NCBI GenBank assembly: GCA_030267565.1 | Contig: BRXU01000003.1 | Location: 6,113,001-6,177,000 of the forward strand | Reading direction: 5' to 3' | DNA: 64,000 nucleotides | Source: Pleodorina starrii | Lineage: Eukaryota > Chlorophyta > Chlorophyceae > Chlamydomonadales > Volvocaceae | In this document: positions 11,501-23,600 of the stretch, piece by piece | Layout: each line of letters begins with the position of its first letter | Position numbering within the stretch: position 1 is the stretch's first letter | Position numbers and translations under genes: made by a program | The notes under the pieces: generated by a model | What the model saw: only the letters and a program-made list of their open reading frames with translations | The model's database searches: none | What the model was told of the DNA's origin: nothing

Positions 11501-14500
11501 AAACTCAACTTTTTCAACTTTCTACGCGTGTTGGGCGCCCTGCATGAGGCGGTCGGCAGCGCATACGACGTGTGGGGCGCCGCCAGCCAGCTGGGTCTGC
11601 GGATACAGCGCAAGCAGCAGCTGATGACGCAGCAGGGGACGACGGTGACGGCGACAGTGACGGTGTCGGCGGCGGCGGGCGGGCCGCAGGTGGGTGGGTG
11701 GGTTTGGGGGCGAGCTGGGTCGGGTCGGGGTGGTTGGTGGCTGGTGGTTGTGTGCGTGTTGTCTGAGCTGTGCGGCGCGTTGTGGCGCGGATCGCGAAGG
11801 CGAGGCGAGGCGAGGCGCGAGGACAGGGGAAGAGGACAGCGAGGGGGCCTGAGTAGCCTGAGGGAACAGAAGCAGAGCCAAGGGTGTGCCGCCAGTTATC
11901 GTTCGCTTGCCATCCTTCCTCCCTCGCCTCCCGTCGGTCGTCCATCGCGCTCCCCATCGCTTCACCACCGCCACCGCTTCCTCGCCGCCGCAGCGCTCTG
12001 GCAGCATCGGCGGCGGAGCCAGCGCGCCGTACAGCCCTCGCAGCGGCGGTGTCAGCGGCAGCCGCAGCGGCGGCGGCGGCATGGGCAACAGTTTCGAGGA
12101 TCTGGGGGCCGCCGCTGGTCAGCTGAGCGATACGGAGACGGCGGCGCCGCCGGGGCTGCTGCCGCGCCTGCCGCTGCCGACCGCCGCTGCCTCGCAAAGG
12201 GGCTACCGCGCCGACGGCGGCGGCAGCGGCGGCGGCGCGCTGCCGGCGGCGGCGCACATCACGTCGGCCCAGGTACGGCGATGTACAACGACACAGCAGC
12301 AGTACTGCTGCGTCGTACTGGAGGGTGGTCACTCGCACTGGACGCGGTTGTGAGCGCGTGTTGTGCGCTCACCAGCGTAGGGACTTACACTTCTTCGGGA
12401 GCCATTATTCATTTTATGGTGTTCATGCGGTCTGGGTGGTCAGTGGGCACGGTATTCACGAACCTGACAGCCTCTCAACTCCCAACTGCCAACGCAGTAC
12501 GACCGAAAGCACTCGGACTCGGTGCTGCCAGCCTTCCCCCCGTCCAACAGCCGCGGCGTTCGGTTGACGGAGCCCGGAGCAGCCCATGGCGGGACGTCTC
12601 CGCCGCAGCTGCGGCCGGCCTTCCCATCGGGCGGCGACGGCGGCGGCGGCGGCGGCGGCGGCGACGGCCAGATGTTGGACCCGCTGATCGGCGGCAGCCG
12701 ACAGTCGATGGTGGGTGGCGGAAGGGGGGCCGGGGCGGCGCTGAGGTTGGGGCCGGCAGCGGTACCCCTCCTCCCGTTTCCTGCGTTGCGCTGCGTTGAT
12801 CATATCAGCCTTTACTGCCCGTTTCCTTACTTCGTTACTTTACTTTCCGCCCGACCGACACTCCTCCCCACCACCCCCACCACCCCTACCACCGTGCCCC
12901 CTCCCGCCCGACGCAGGGTGTGCAGCGGACCCTGACCGGAATAGCGTCACTCCCTCAGGTGGGTGGCTGGGTGGGTTGCGCACGGAGGGCTGGGTGGGTC
13001 CGGAGGCGTGGGTCCGGAGGCGTGGGTCCGGAGGCGTGGGTGGGTCCCGAGGCGTGGGTGGGTCCGGAGGGTGGCCCCGGGCTGGGCCGGCATGGAGATG
13101 TCTCTCTGCAGATGGCGCTGCGGAGAGCGGAGCGGAAACGGAGCGGCATGTCGTGCCCTTGCCCTCCGCCTCTCCCTCCCCATCTTCCTCTCCCTCCCAC
13201 TGGATTCGAATCCCCAAAACACCGCCTTTGCACCCCACCCGTCCTTCCCTCCCACCTCGATCCCCTCCCAACTCGATCCCTCTGGCCGCGTCTCCCTCAG
13301 GGCTACGCCCTCCTCACATCCTCACCGCCGTCGGCCAATGTGCTCCTGCCCGCCACCTCCGTACCCACGCGGTCTCAGTCGCCACTGCGGTCCGGGCCGG
13401 CAGCGGCAGCACCACCCACACCCTCGCCGCAAGCACCAGGAGCACCAGCGTCGCCCAGGTCCGTCGGCAGGACTGCCACTTTCCCGAGCAGCAGCAGCAG
13501 CAGCACGGCGGCCATCGCCGCCGCCATCGCCAGCGCGGCGGCGCCGCGCGCCACCTCCCCCAGCGGCGCCGCCGCGGCCGCCGCGGCGGCGGCGACGGCG
13601 GTCGCCGCCGCTGCCCCAAGCTCCCCTGCAGCAGCAGTGGCGGCGGCGACGGCCGCGGCGGCAGCCGCGGCATCCCCGCCCGCGAGCGCCGCCGCCGCCG
13701 CCGCCGGCGGCAGCAGCGCCGCCGCCGCAGCCGCAGCCGCGGCCTCGGCTTCGGCGTCGCTGTTGACCCGAGTGTCGATGCTCGAGGAGCAATCTCGTGA
13801 GCATAAGGCCCGTTATGCGGAGCTTCGTTTGGAGGTACTGCAGCGGTTGGGTGACGTGGCAGCCATGCGGACGAATCTGCAGCTGCCGGGCTCGTCGGCG
13901 CAGGCGGCGGCGGCGCCGCCGCCGGAGCCGGCCGCCGCTGACGCGGCGCACGTGGCCGTCAGCGCCGCTGGCGCGGCGCACCGAGCAGAGGAGGCGGCCG
14001 CCGACGCGCGGCGCGCCGCCGACGGCGCCTCCGGCGCGGCGATGGCGCTGGCGGCGCGGGTGGCGGCGTTGGAGGCGGCGGCGGGGAGGTCCGCCGTCGA
14101 CGCGGCGGCGGCGCAGCGGCGCGTCGAGGCGGAGCTTCGTGAGCAGCGGGGAGCGGTGGAGTCCTTCAGGTGCGTGCTGTGCGTGTGGCTGGGGATTTTG
14201 ATTTGGGCCCGAGATGAAACGATTTGAGCCTCACAACGCGCGCGTCGCGTCGCGTCTCGTTTTGTCTCGTCTCACCAACTCTGAAGGACTTAGGGTTCCT
14301 GCCCATTTGACGGACGGTTTCCTGTCGGCGGCCGGCCGGTTCCAATTGGCTGCAGGTCCCATTTGGATGGGGTGGCAGGCTCAATCACTGCCATGGTGGC
14401 AGCTGCGATATCCACACAGCTGGAACAGCAGCTGGAAATGCAGCTGATGCAACTGCTGGAGCGGAGATTCGGGGCGGCGGCGGCGCCGCCGCCGCCGAGG

Positions 14501-17500
14501 AGCGGCGGGGGCGGAGGCGGAGGCGGGCCGCTGTCGTCTCGGGACGCGGCGGGCGCGGGCGCGTGGGGCGGCCATGGCGATGTCGTACAGTACGAGCGCG
14601 AGGATGAGTACGAGGAGGATTTCGAGGAGTACGATGACGACGACGCGGCGGCGGAGGGCGGTCGGCCTGGCCCGGGCGGGGACTCGAGGCCGCTGGTGAC
14701 CTGGCTGAATTCCAAGGTTTCGGAGCTGGCGGCGGTGGCGGCGGAGCACAAGGCGCAGCTGACGCACCTGCAACGCGTCCACGAGCAGGCGGTGGCGGCG
14801 TCGCCGGCGGCCGTGGCCGCCGCCACGGCGGCGGCGGTGGCGGCGGCGGAGCCGCGCCTCGCCGGCGCCGGCGCCGTGGCGGCGGAGGCGCGGCAGGCGG
14901 CGGAGGCGGCGGCAGCCGCCGCCGCCAGGGCCGACGCCGCCGTCGGCGCGCTGGCGATGCGGCTCGACGCGACGGAGGCGCAGGTAAAGGCGGCGCTGCG
15001 TCGTCGTACACTGTCCTCACCCGGCGACGCCGTCGTCATTACCGGCGGGGTGGCAAGCGAGGTGGCCATCGCGGCGGCGGCGGCGACGTTGGTGTACGGA
15101 AAGCTGGACGATGAGGAGTTGTCCGCCGCTGCCGCTGCCGCTGCCGCCCGTGCGCCTGGCGGCGGCGCCGCAGACACCAGGCTCGAAGGAGGCAACAGCG
15201 TCGGCGGCGCGGATTCCGCCGGCGGCGACAATGGCGGCGACAATGGCGGCGACGGCGGCGGCGACAATGGCGGCGACGGCGGCGGCGACAATAGCGGCGG
15301 CGAAGACGGGAAGGATGGCGCAGAGGGCGATGTGGGGTCGCTGAGGATACGTGTGGCTGCTTGCGAGCGAATGGGCGCGGCAGACGCGCTCATGCGCTGC
15401 ATGCACAATTCCGTACTGGACGAGCATGTGACGCGTTTGGACGAGCAGTCCGCCGAGCTGCGGCGCCTTCGGGCGGCGGTCGACGGCCTGCGGGAGCAGG
15501 TACGGCATCTGCCGCCGCCGCCGCAGGACGCGGACACCGACGCCGACGATGCGGACGGCGATGTGTTGGATCGCCGCAGCCGCAGCGGCGGCGGCGGCCG
15601 CGGTCGCGGCCGCAGCGGCGGTCGCAGCGGCGGTGGCGGTGGCGATTTCGGCGGGCAGCCGCGAGCAATCTTGTCGCCGGGCCGACCAAATCCGGATCCA
15701 GGTCAGGATTTGAAGCAGAAATTGGACGATCATCTTCGACAGGCGAACCAGATGTTCGGAACGCTCCAGTCACAACTGTCGGAGCTGGGAACAAAGGTAC
15801 TTGAAGGGAAGGGAAGTGAAATTAGTAACGAGTAGAACGAATAGAATATGAATTGAGATTGTGCCCTGCGAGGTACACGAACAGCCAGCGAACGTCTGTG
15901 TTGAGTTGTGCGTCTTTGATCCGAATGGAATGTGGGATGCCCTCCCAGGTGGCATGGATCCAATCCCGCGCCGACGCCACCGCGCAGCCGCGAGCAGTCT
16001 TGTCGCTGGCCCGACCAAATCCGGATCCAGGTCAGGATTTGAAGCAGAAATTGGACGATCATCTTCGACAGGCGAACCAGATGTTCGGATCGCTCCAGTC
16101 ACAGCTGTCAGAGCTGGGAACAAAGGTACGGAAGGGAAGGCCACCGGGACTTCCGGGGGGGCCGTGTCACGCTGTCAGTGCTGACACCGGGGGTGTATAA
16201 AAAGCACATAACCCGTTTGCATGTTAGGGGGTTCTGTTGTTGTGTCCCGGCCTGGCGTGGCAAGCAACTGAGGCGCGTGATGTTGGCCCTACTCGGCACT
16301 CATCGGCACTCTGCTGAATAAACCATTTTACGTTACATAGTGGAATTAGTAACGAATAGAACGAATGGATTGAAGGGAATTGAGATTGAGATTGCGTCCT
16401 GCGGGGTGCGCGAACAGCCAGCGAACGTTGAGTTGTGCGTCTGGGTCCGAATGGAATGTGGGATGCCCTCCCAGGTGGCCTGGATCCAATCCCGCGCCGA
16501 CGCCACCGCCGCCGCCGCCGCCACCGCCGCCGCCAACGCCGCCGCCGCCGCGTCGTCGTCGACTTCGTCGTCGGACGCCGCCGCCGCCACCGCCACCGCC
16601 GCCGCCACTGCTGCCGCCAGTGAGCTTGTGGCCGCCGCCGAGCAGCGGCTGCGGAAGGACCTGGACCCGGCGCTCAAGGTACGGCGCCGTGCCGTGCCTT
16701 GCGTCTTGCCTACCGTATGTGTCGTACATTTTAGGTTGTCATCTCCCCGTGCCCCACAAGGCAGCTTTTCGTTGGTCCATGAGTTCGCCTTGTTGAGTTG
16801 TGCGTCTTGGTCTGACTGGAATGTGGGATGCACTTCCAGGTGGCCTGGAGCCAATCCCGCGGCGACGCCACCGTGCGGCCGCGACCATCCTTGTCGCCGG
16901 CCCGACCAAATCCGGATCCAAGTCAGGATTTGAAACAGAAATTGGACGATCATCTTCGACAGGCGAACCAAATGTTCGGATCGCTCCAGTCTCAGCTGTC
17001 AGAGCTCGGGACCAAGGTACTTGAAGGGAAGGGAAGTGAAATTAGTAACGAGTAGAACGCATAGAATAAGAATTGAGATTGTGTTCTGCGGGGCACACTA
17101 ACAGTTGGCGAACGTCTGTGTTGAGTTGTGCATCTGGGTCCGACTTGGAATGTGGGATGCACTTCCAGGTGGCCTGGATCCAATCCCGCGGCGACGCCAC
17201 CGCCGCCGCCGCCGCCACCGCTGCCGCCACCGCCGCCGCGTCGTCGTCGGACGGCGCCGCCGCCACCGCCACCGCCGCCGCCACTGCTGCCGCCAGTGAG
17301 CTGGTGGCCGCCGCCGAGCAGCGCCTGCGGAAGGACCTGGACCCGGCGCTCAAGGTACGGCGCCGTGCCGTGCCTTGCGTCTTGCCTACCGTATGTGTCG
17401 TACATTTTAGGTGGTCAGCTCCCCTTGCCCCACATGGGGTGCGGCGGGGCGGGGCCGGCTGGGTTTACTGACACCCGTCTCTTCTCACGCCATGCCCTCA

Positions 17501-20272
17501 GCTGCATACCCCAGCATACCTCCAAGGCCACACTGTGTGTGTACCGTATGTGTTAACGCTCCCTCGAAACCCCTTTCTTCCCGCCCTCCTGTCCCTCTCG
17601 CCTCTTGTGCGACTGTCGGACCCTACCCGCCCACCCACCCACCCACCCGTCCGCCCCCCCTCTCCCCTTCCTCTCTCCTCACCCTCCCTCCCTCTCCCTC
17701 CCTCTCCCTCCCTCTCCCTCCCTCTCCCTCCCTCCCTCCCTCCCTCCCTCCCTCCCTCTCCCTCCCTCCCTCCCTCCCTCCCTCCCTCCCTCCCTCCCTC
17801 CCTCCCTCCCTCCCTCCCTCCCTCCCTCCCTCCCTCCCTCCCTCCCTCCCTCCCTCCCTCCCTCCCTCCCTCCCCCTCCCTCCCTCCCTCCCCCCCTCCC
17901 TCCCTCCCCCCCTCCCTCCCTCCCTCCCCCCCTCCCTCCCTCCCTCCCCCCCTCCCCCCCCCCCTCCCACCCCCTCCCCCCCTCCCTCCCTCCCTCCCTC
18001 CCTCCCTCCCTCCCTCCCTCCCTCCCTCCCTCCCTCCCTCCCTCCCTCCCTCCCTCCCTCCCTCCCTCCCTCCCTCTCCCTCCCTCCCTCCCCCCCTCCC
18101 TCCCTCCCTCCCTCCCTCCCTCCCTCCCTCCCTCCCTCCCTCCCTCCCTCCCTCCCTCCCTCCCTCCCTCCCTCCCTCCCTCCCTCCCTCCCTCCCTCCC
18201 TCCCTCCCTCCCTCCCTCTCCCTCCCTCTCCCTCCCTCCCTCCCTCCCTCCCCCCCTCCCTCCCTCCCTCCCCCCCTCCCTCCCTCCCTCCCCCCCTCCC
18301 TCCCTCCCTCCCCCCCTCCCTCCCTCCCTCCCTCCCTCCCCCCCTCCCTCCCTCCCTCCCTCCCTCCCCCTCCCTCCCTCCAGGAGCTGGCCAACCACGC
18401 ACGCGAGCTGCAGCACCTCCTCGCCGGCCTGGGGGCACTGGAGAGGGCCCACATGGCCATTGTGCCCGTCAGCCCGCGGCAGTCGTCGGCGTCCCCAGCC
18501 CAGTCCCAGCAGCCCCAGCAGCCCCAGCAGCAGTATGCCACCAAGTCGGAGCTGGAGGACCTGCAGGTCGGTGGGTGCATGGGTGAGGGAGGGAGGGAAT
18601 CCACGCCAGGTTTTGCCTTACGGTTTGTCCTTAGGCTTAGTTACTGTGAGTAATACTACGATATTATCACTGCTATCGGACTGTCCCTCCGTTGGTCTCT
18701 GTCTCTCTGTCGTCTGTCACCGTATTAATACTACCGTATTGCGGCCGGCCTGTCCCTCCGCTGGTCCCTGTCTCTATCTCTGTCTCTGCGTCGTCTGTCT
18801 GTCCGCAGTCGTTCACGCAAACGGCGCTCGAGGAGCTGAGTCTGTCGCTGCGGCGGATGGAGGGCGCCACCTCGGACCTCAATGTCGATATGCAGCACGC
18901 GGCCAAGGACGTGGGCAGGCTGCTGGTGCAGGTGCGTGTGTGCGTGTGTGCATGCGTGTGCCTGCGTGCGTGCATGAGGGGTTGTGTGCTTGTGTGCGTG
19001 CATGAGGGGGTTGCAGGCGTCGTTTCGTGTGCGCCCTGCGCTGCACGCGGTCGGTCCGTTCGTAACCCGTGCTTTGCCGCGTTTGCGCCGCGTTTGCGCT
19101 GCGCTGCTCCCGACTGACTGACTGCCCCGCTGGCTGGGTCGGGGTTCACGTGATCCCCACAGGTGAGGCAACTGCAGCAACAGTACGAGGATCTGGCCCG
19201 CCGGCGCAGTGGCGGCGGAGGCGGCGAAGGCGGCGTCGGCGACGGTGGCGCACGCCGCAGCGGAGGCGGAGCCGCTGTTGCGCCAGCAGGGCAGGTCCCA
19301 ACAGCCGGCGTCAGCGGCGGCGGCGGCGGGCAGGTCGGCGGGCAGGCGCCTGCGGCATATGGCCCGCAGAACGGCGGTGTAAACGCCGGCGGCGTCGGTC
19401 AGGCCGTCGGCCAGGCACCTGCGGGCTACCGCCCTATGGGGGGCGGTGGTGTGGTCAACGGCGTCGGCGTCGGTCCGGCCGTAGGCCAGGCGCCTGCGGG
19501 TTACGGCCCGCCAGGTGGCGGCGGCGCCAGTCAAGGCGGTGGCCAGGCGCCTGCAAACTACGGCCCTGTGGGCGGGGGCGGTGTGATCAACGGCGGCGCC
19601 GTGGGGCAGGTCGGCGGCCAGGCGCCACCGGGCTACGGCCCTATGGGGGGCGGCGGTGGCGTCAACGGCGGCGGTGTCGGGCAGGCCGGTGGCCAGGCAC
19701 CACCGGGCTACGGCCCGCAAAGCGGCGGTGTCGGGCAGGCCGGCGGCCAGGCGCCAGCGGGCTACGGCCCGCAAAGCGGCGGCGCCGTCGGTCAGGCCGG
19801 CGGCCAGGCGCCTGCGGGCTATGGGCCCATGAGCGGCGTCGGGGCCGTCAACGGCGGCGGCGCCGGGCGGATCGGCGGCCAGGCGCCGGCGGGTTACGGC
19901 CCGCAAGGCGGCGGTGGTATGATCAACGCTGGCGGCGTCGGTCAGGCCGTCGGCCAGGCGCCACCGGGCTACCGCCCTATGGGGGGCGGTGGTGGCGTCA
20001 ACGGCGTAGGTGTCGGGCAGGCCGGTGGCCAGGCGCCACCGGGCTACCGGCCGCAAGGTGGCGGCGTCAACGGCGGCGGCGTCGGTCCGGCCGGTGGCCA
20101 GGCGCCAGCGGGCTATGGGCCCGTGGGCGGCGTCGGGGCCGTCAACGCCGGCGGCGTCGGTCAGGTCGGCGGCCAAGGGCCCGCAGGTTACGGTCCGATG
20201 GGCGGCGGCGGCGGTGCGTCACCGCGCGGCGGAGGCATCGGCGGTGCAGGGTACGGCACTCGGGGGCCTTAG
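7915..20272 (+). CDS. Giant EF-hand-like / p25-alpha (TPPP) / Ala-rich coiled-coil protein with C-terminal GQAPxGYGP repeats
   Basis: Exons: 7915-7989 (tentative start, MDDDASGTYYEPD), 8572-8764, 9024-9752, 10115-10330, 10818-11006, 11439-11689, 11994-12272, 12498-12710, 12917-12958, 13301-14169, 14356-15796, 15949-16125, 16475-16678, 16840-17016, 17169-17354, 18384-18566, 18809-18931, 19163-20272. Phases agree throughout, giving 2,193 residues from 8572 and about 2,218 with the tentative first exon. Near residue 300 is an EF-hand-like loop (DADGDGLITYEA) whose position 12 is Ala, so calcium binding is doubtful. Exons 10818-11689 match the p25-alpha/TPPP pattern: an Arg-Val-Tyr-Ala-Arg-Tyr start, a GLM loop, then AVGTVYARCKPPGVRKLNF and FLRVL. 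In known proteins this domain binds microtubules. A long Ala-rich coiled coil follows, with duplicated exons, then 13 Gly-rich repeats to the stop. A microtubule or ciliary structural role is likely. The first exon is the weakest part. Confidence 0.75.
8487..8528 (+). repeat. CT dinucleotide tract in an intron
   Basis: A run of CT units, then CTGT units, forms the pyrimidine-rich part of the intron that ends at the acceptor before 8572. Confidence 0.8.
15656..17354 (+). repeat. Tandem in-frame exon/intron duplication block
   Basis: Two exon types alternate. Type A encodes the coiled coil ending LQSQLSELGTK and occurs at the end of exon 14356-15796, in 15949-16125 and in 16840-17016. Type B begins VAWIQSR and ends RLRKDLDPALK, in 16475-16678 and 17169-17354. 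The exons at 15949 and 16840 are fusions: they start with the first 11-12 codons of B and continue directly into A. All exons are phase 0 and multiples of three (177, 204, 177, 186), so the frame survives. The intervening introns are also nearly identical (GAAATTAGTAACGAGTAGAA near 15817 and 17039), which shows that the duplication is recent. Confidence 0.9.
16165..16337 (+). mobile_element. Solo-LTR-like insertion in a duplicated intron
   Basis: The intron 16126-16474 has about 200 extra bases compared with its sister introns starting at 15797 and 17017. Within the extra piece a 173-base segment starts TGTCACGCTGTCAG and ends ACGTTACA. It has a TATA-like box (TATAAAAA, 16196-16203) and AATAAA (16317-16322) in the order expected of an LTR. 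A short palindrome TGTCAGTGCTGACA lies near its start. No target-site duplication is visible and the insertion is slightly longer on the left, so the assignment is tentative. Confidence 0.4.
17682..18381 (+). repeat. 700-base homopyrimidine (CCCT/CCCCCT) tract in an intron
   Basis: Between exons 17169-17354 and 18384-18566 the intron is almost purely C and T: 287 bases from 17682 to 17968, one A at 17969, then 412 bases to 18381, ending in the CAG acceptor. Units are mainly CCCT with C-rich interruptions. The long open frames across it are low-complexity artefacts. Confidence 0.95.
19300..20250 (+). repeat. Thirteen coding repeats of a Gly-rich GQAPxGYGP unit
   Basis: The last exon of the p25-alpha gene encodes 13 units of about 18-29 residues. 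Each has a core Gly-Gln-Ala-Pro-(Ala/Pro/Asn)-(Gly/Asn/Ala)-Tyr-(Gly/Arg)-Pro separated by Gly/Val/Asn-rich linkers. The frame stays open through all of them and stops at 20272. DNA units have diverged but still share long identical stretches. Confidence 0.9.
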
Positions 20273-20610
20273 GAGCCCGCTTCCAATTGGCGCTCGCCTC
20301 CCCTCCGCGGGAGGGTGCCCCGCCGTCATCTGAGTCGCTGGAGGAGAATGGGGAGGATGTCACCCGCAGGTATCTGCAGCGGCAGGGGCGTGCACCTCTT
20401 GAGCCCAGGCGAGGTGGGGCCGCATGTTGCCAGAAGAAGCATTGCGCATTCCGCACCACTCAGGGATCAGATCCCCGTGGGCAGCTCCTGCTGCGTAAAA
20501 CCGGATCGATAAAATCGGCGTATTGGTTGGAGGCGCGGGGGTCGCGCGCGCGTGCGTGCATGTGCGTGCGTGTGCGTGCGTGCACGGCATAGTACCCGTG
20601 TTGTGCGTCT

Positions 20611-20615
20611 TGTAA
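20611..20615 (+). promoter_or_regulatory. Candidate polyadenylation signal TGTAA
   Basis: TGTAA, the usual signal in chlamydomonad algae, occurs 339 bases after the stop of the p25-alpha gene. Short motifs of this kind arise often by chance. Confidence 0.2.
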
Positions 20616-23600
20616 CCACAGACTCAGTCCGCTACGACGGAGAGCTGCGGTTGCAGTTGCAGTTGAGGTTGAAGTTGCGGTTGAAGTTGCAGTTGCAGTG
20701 GCGGTTGCAGTGGCGGTTGAAGTTGGATCGCGTTGTTGTTCCGTTGTATGACCGAATGGAGGCAACACAGTTTCGGTCAAAGCATTGAGTCGGGCCTCTG
20801 ATGCGCTCTCCGATGGGACGAATGGAGGCCAGGTGGGGGGAACATATCGATGTCAGTACACACGAAGATAATAATGATCGCGGCAAGGCTTGGAAAGCCA
20901 CCAGTGGAGGGAGAAGGCCCAATGGAGGAGGAGAGGGAGAAGGCCCGGTGCCTAGCCACACACGTGTATGTGGGTGTGTGTGTGCTGTCCATGCGGCCTG
21001 ACCGCGCATTCGCGCACGTGCCACTGCATGTGAAGGCGCCGCTTGGTCGCTCTCCCGGCTGCTCCCTGTTGCCGAGTGGACCGTTGCTGAATGAACCGAG
21101 ACGCGGGCAAGGCGACCCGAGACGCGGGAGGTATGTGCGCGAGCGTGGGTATGTATGTATGTATGGGATGCGCGCCTGCCTGCGTGCGTGCGTGGATAAC
21201 TGGATATGTGTGTGTGCCAGAGAGGCGCCTGCTGTTGCGGGAGGGGAGGAGGTTGCAGAACCTTTGGGGGCTTTGGTTCTCCCTCGCTTGGGCTTCCCAG
21301 CAGCACAGCCTGGAGTTGCTTGTGACAGGCGAACGAACGAATGCGGCCGCGGGAGGCGGGCGCTCTTGTCAGTCTCTTGGTGGCTCGAGGGGAGCCTCTG
21401 GAGGCCGTTGCGGCGGGTAGGTGCCCCTTGGTACTGGTCTTGGTGTTGGTCTTGGTATTGATCTTGGTCCGGGACAGGATGGGACGGAACCTTACCCTTA
21501 AGTTGCGGGTACCTTTCGAGGCCGTTCACGTGACCGTGGCCCGGTGGCCCGGACTTTTATTGAAGTGACGCTTGCTTCTGTGTTTTGAGCTTTTGACACA
21601 GAAGAGGGGGAGGTGCTGTCTTAACGAATGACGAATGGTGGTTGGGTGTTTACCAAGACCTTGGTGTTGGGCATTGCTCGGGGCTTGTGGGGTGCGGTGC
21701 GGGCGGGCGGGTTAGGAGGCGGATGGTCAGAAGGTGAGCTGGGAGGCCCCTCCCCTTGACTGTCCTCTCCAGAGGCTGCCGCGTTGAGGGGCTCGCCTGT
21801 CGGCCTGGCTGGTTGGCTGGCTTGCTGCCGGTCATGCATCGGCTTCTCCTCCAACACTGCGTAGGACTGTTCTTTTCTTCTTCCCAGCCCAGGCGCTGGT
21901 GCAAGTTCCAGAATTCGTGCGTTTTCGTGCCGTGTGGGTAGCCGCCTTTTTGAGTTTGTGACACGTGCGCGCACCGCAACAGCATCCCCCACGGCCCCGC
22001 ATCGACGCATTCCCACTTGTCTGCGTGGTCGTGGGGGGAAGGGGTAGCTGTGACGTGACCATGCGACGCACCCTGGCCTCATGCGACCTGCATGCACGCA
22101 ATAATACGACAACGGCATCGGCAACGTACGACACGGTGGGTCGTGCGCGAGCAGCATCACGACACACGGCGCTGCACTGGTGCCCTCCCTGGTGCAACAC
22201 ATGCCTTCCCGATGGATGGACAGACGGGGAAAGAACGTTTTTTTGTCGACACGACACGAGATACGTGTTTCATACTCCTTCATTTATTCATGAACGCGCT
22301 GACAAATGTGACCGACCTAAGGAACGAAAGCGTTGTGAGAAGAATAGTCGTTTTTGGGCGTTTGGGGGGGCGCAGAGCGCCGGTCTGGTTCCCAGGAACA
22401 CGGGGGAAGTGAATCGGCGTCCCGCCTTGACGGGACTGGCAACTGTGGAAGCGTCGGGTGGCGCCGGGGCCCAGGGTGTGTGGCCCGGGGCGTGTCGGGC
22501 TGCTCCTTGTGACGTTACTCTGTGCTGTTGGCCGCTGCTGTTGGCCGCCGCCCGTGACATTCGGGTAAGAGTCTTGTACCGCACGTGCTGCTGCTGCAGC
22601 TGCTGCTGGCCTGCTGCTGGCCCGCATTTGGACGAAAGGAAGCGGTACAGCAGGGCGTCTTCTGAGCTGAGCGAACAAAGCACATCTCCCTCGTGCGGCG
22701 CATGCGGGATTGTTGCCGCAGGTGTCGTGTCGTGTTGCGCCGCAGATGTTCTGTGCTGTGCGACAGACGGTGCGCAATCTGCTGCACCTCAAATGTCGCA
22801 GACGTGCCGTCTGTCGAGACCGAGACCTCTCGAGGGGTGTCATCCACGTGTAGGTCCTTCCCTCTCGAGGGGGGGGGAATGTCCTCCTTCCGTCGTGCTT
22901 TTTCGTGCGGCTGCACACACATGTACGGTACATTGTACCTTGTGCGTGTCCGCTTACACGCACGTCTCCAGAGCCCCCCACTCGCAGCGAGTGTCAACAG
23001 TGTTGAGGCACCCGGCTCGCCGGCTGTGACCGGGTTTGGGACACCGCAACGACGGAGTGCGATTGCCGTGGTGCACAGCGCACGGCAGAAGTAGCGCAAC
23101 ATCGTGCCGACGAATGGCAGGGACCAGGGAGGGTGTGCAAGCGTAGCCAGAGACGGTAAGGGATGGCCGGAGATGATGGCCAGAGATGGGCAGAGCGGGA
23201 AGCCATCATTGAGGAAGTCCAGAGCCACGCGCCCACCAAGAAGACAACAACAGCATCCACACACATTCCCATCCTGGACCCCCACCCCCCCGCCCGCCCG
23301 CCCTGAGGCCTCACCGATCTTCGGCTGCCATCGGTTGCTGTCCCCCAACCCCGGAGAACGGGGCGCACCCCCCCTCCCCGCACACACACACACATGCCTT
23401 GACATTGGAAGCAGCGTGATCAATTACTTTGATTTTGATTGGCCATACGAGCCGAAATGCTGTTGGCATCCCCGATCAGAACTTCGCACACACACAGGGT
23501 ATCTTGAAATGCAATAAACATTCTATCTTATGTACATGTCTTCTTAAGCCAACGTACAAAGGTGGAGCAATAATGCATGGCCGAAAGAAGATGTGCCGTA

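Noticed and set aside
13112..13147. Possible small exon after a CAG at 13112 in the p25-alpha gene (MALRRAERK)
   Set aside because: No good donor follows, and the flanking exons 12917-12958 and 13301-14169 already join in phase 0.
17411..19005. Very long open frames of Ser-Leu-Pro-Pro or Glu-Gly-Gly-Arg repeats (both strands)
   Set aside because: They are translations of the CCCT microsatellite in an intron. The tetranucleotide unit keeps several frames open by its nature.
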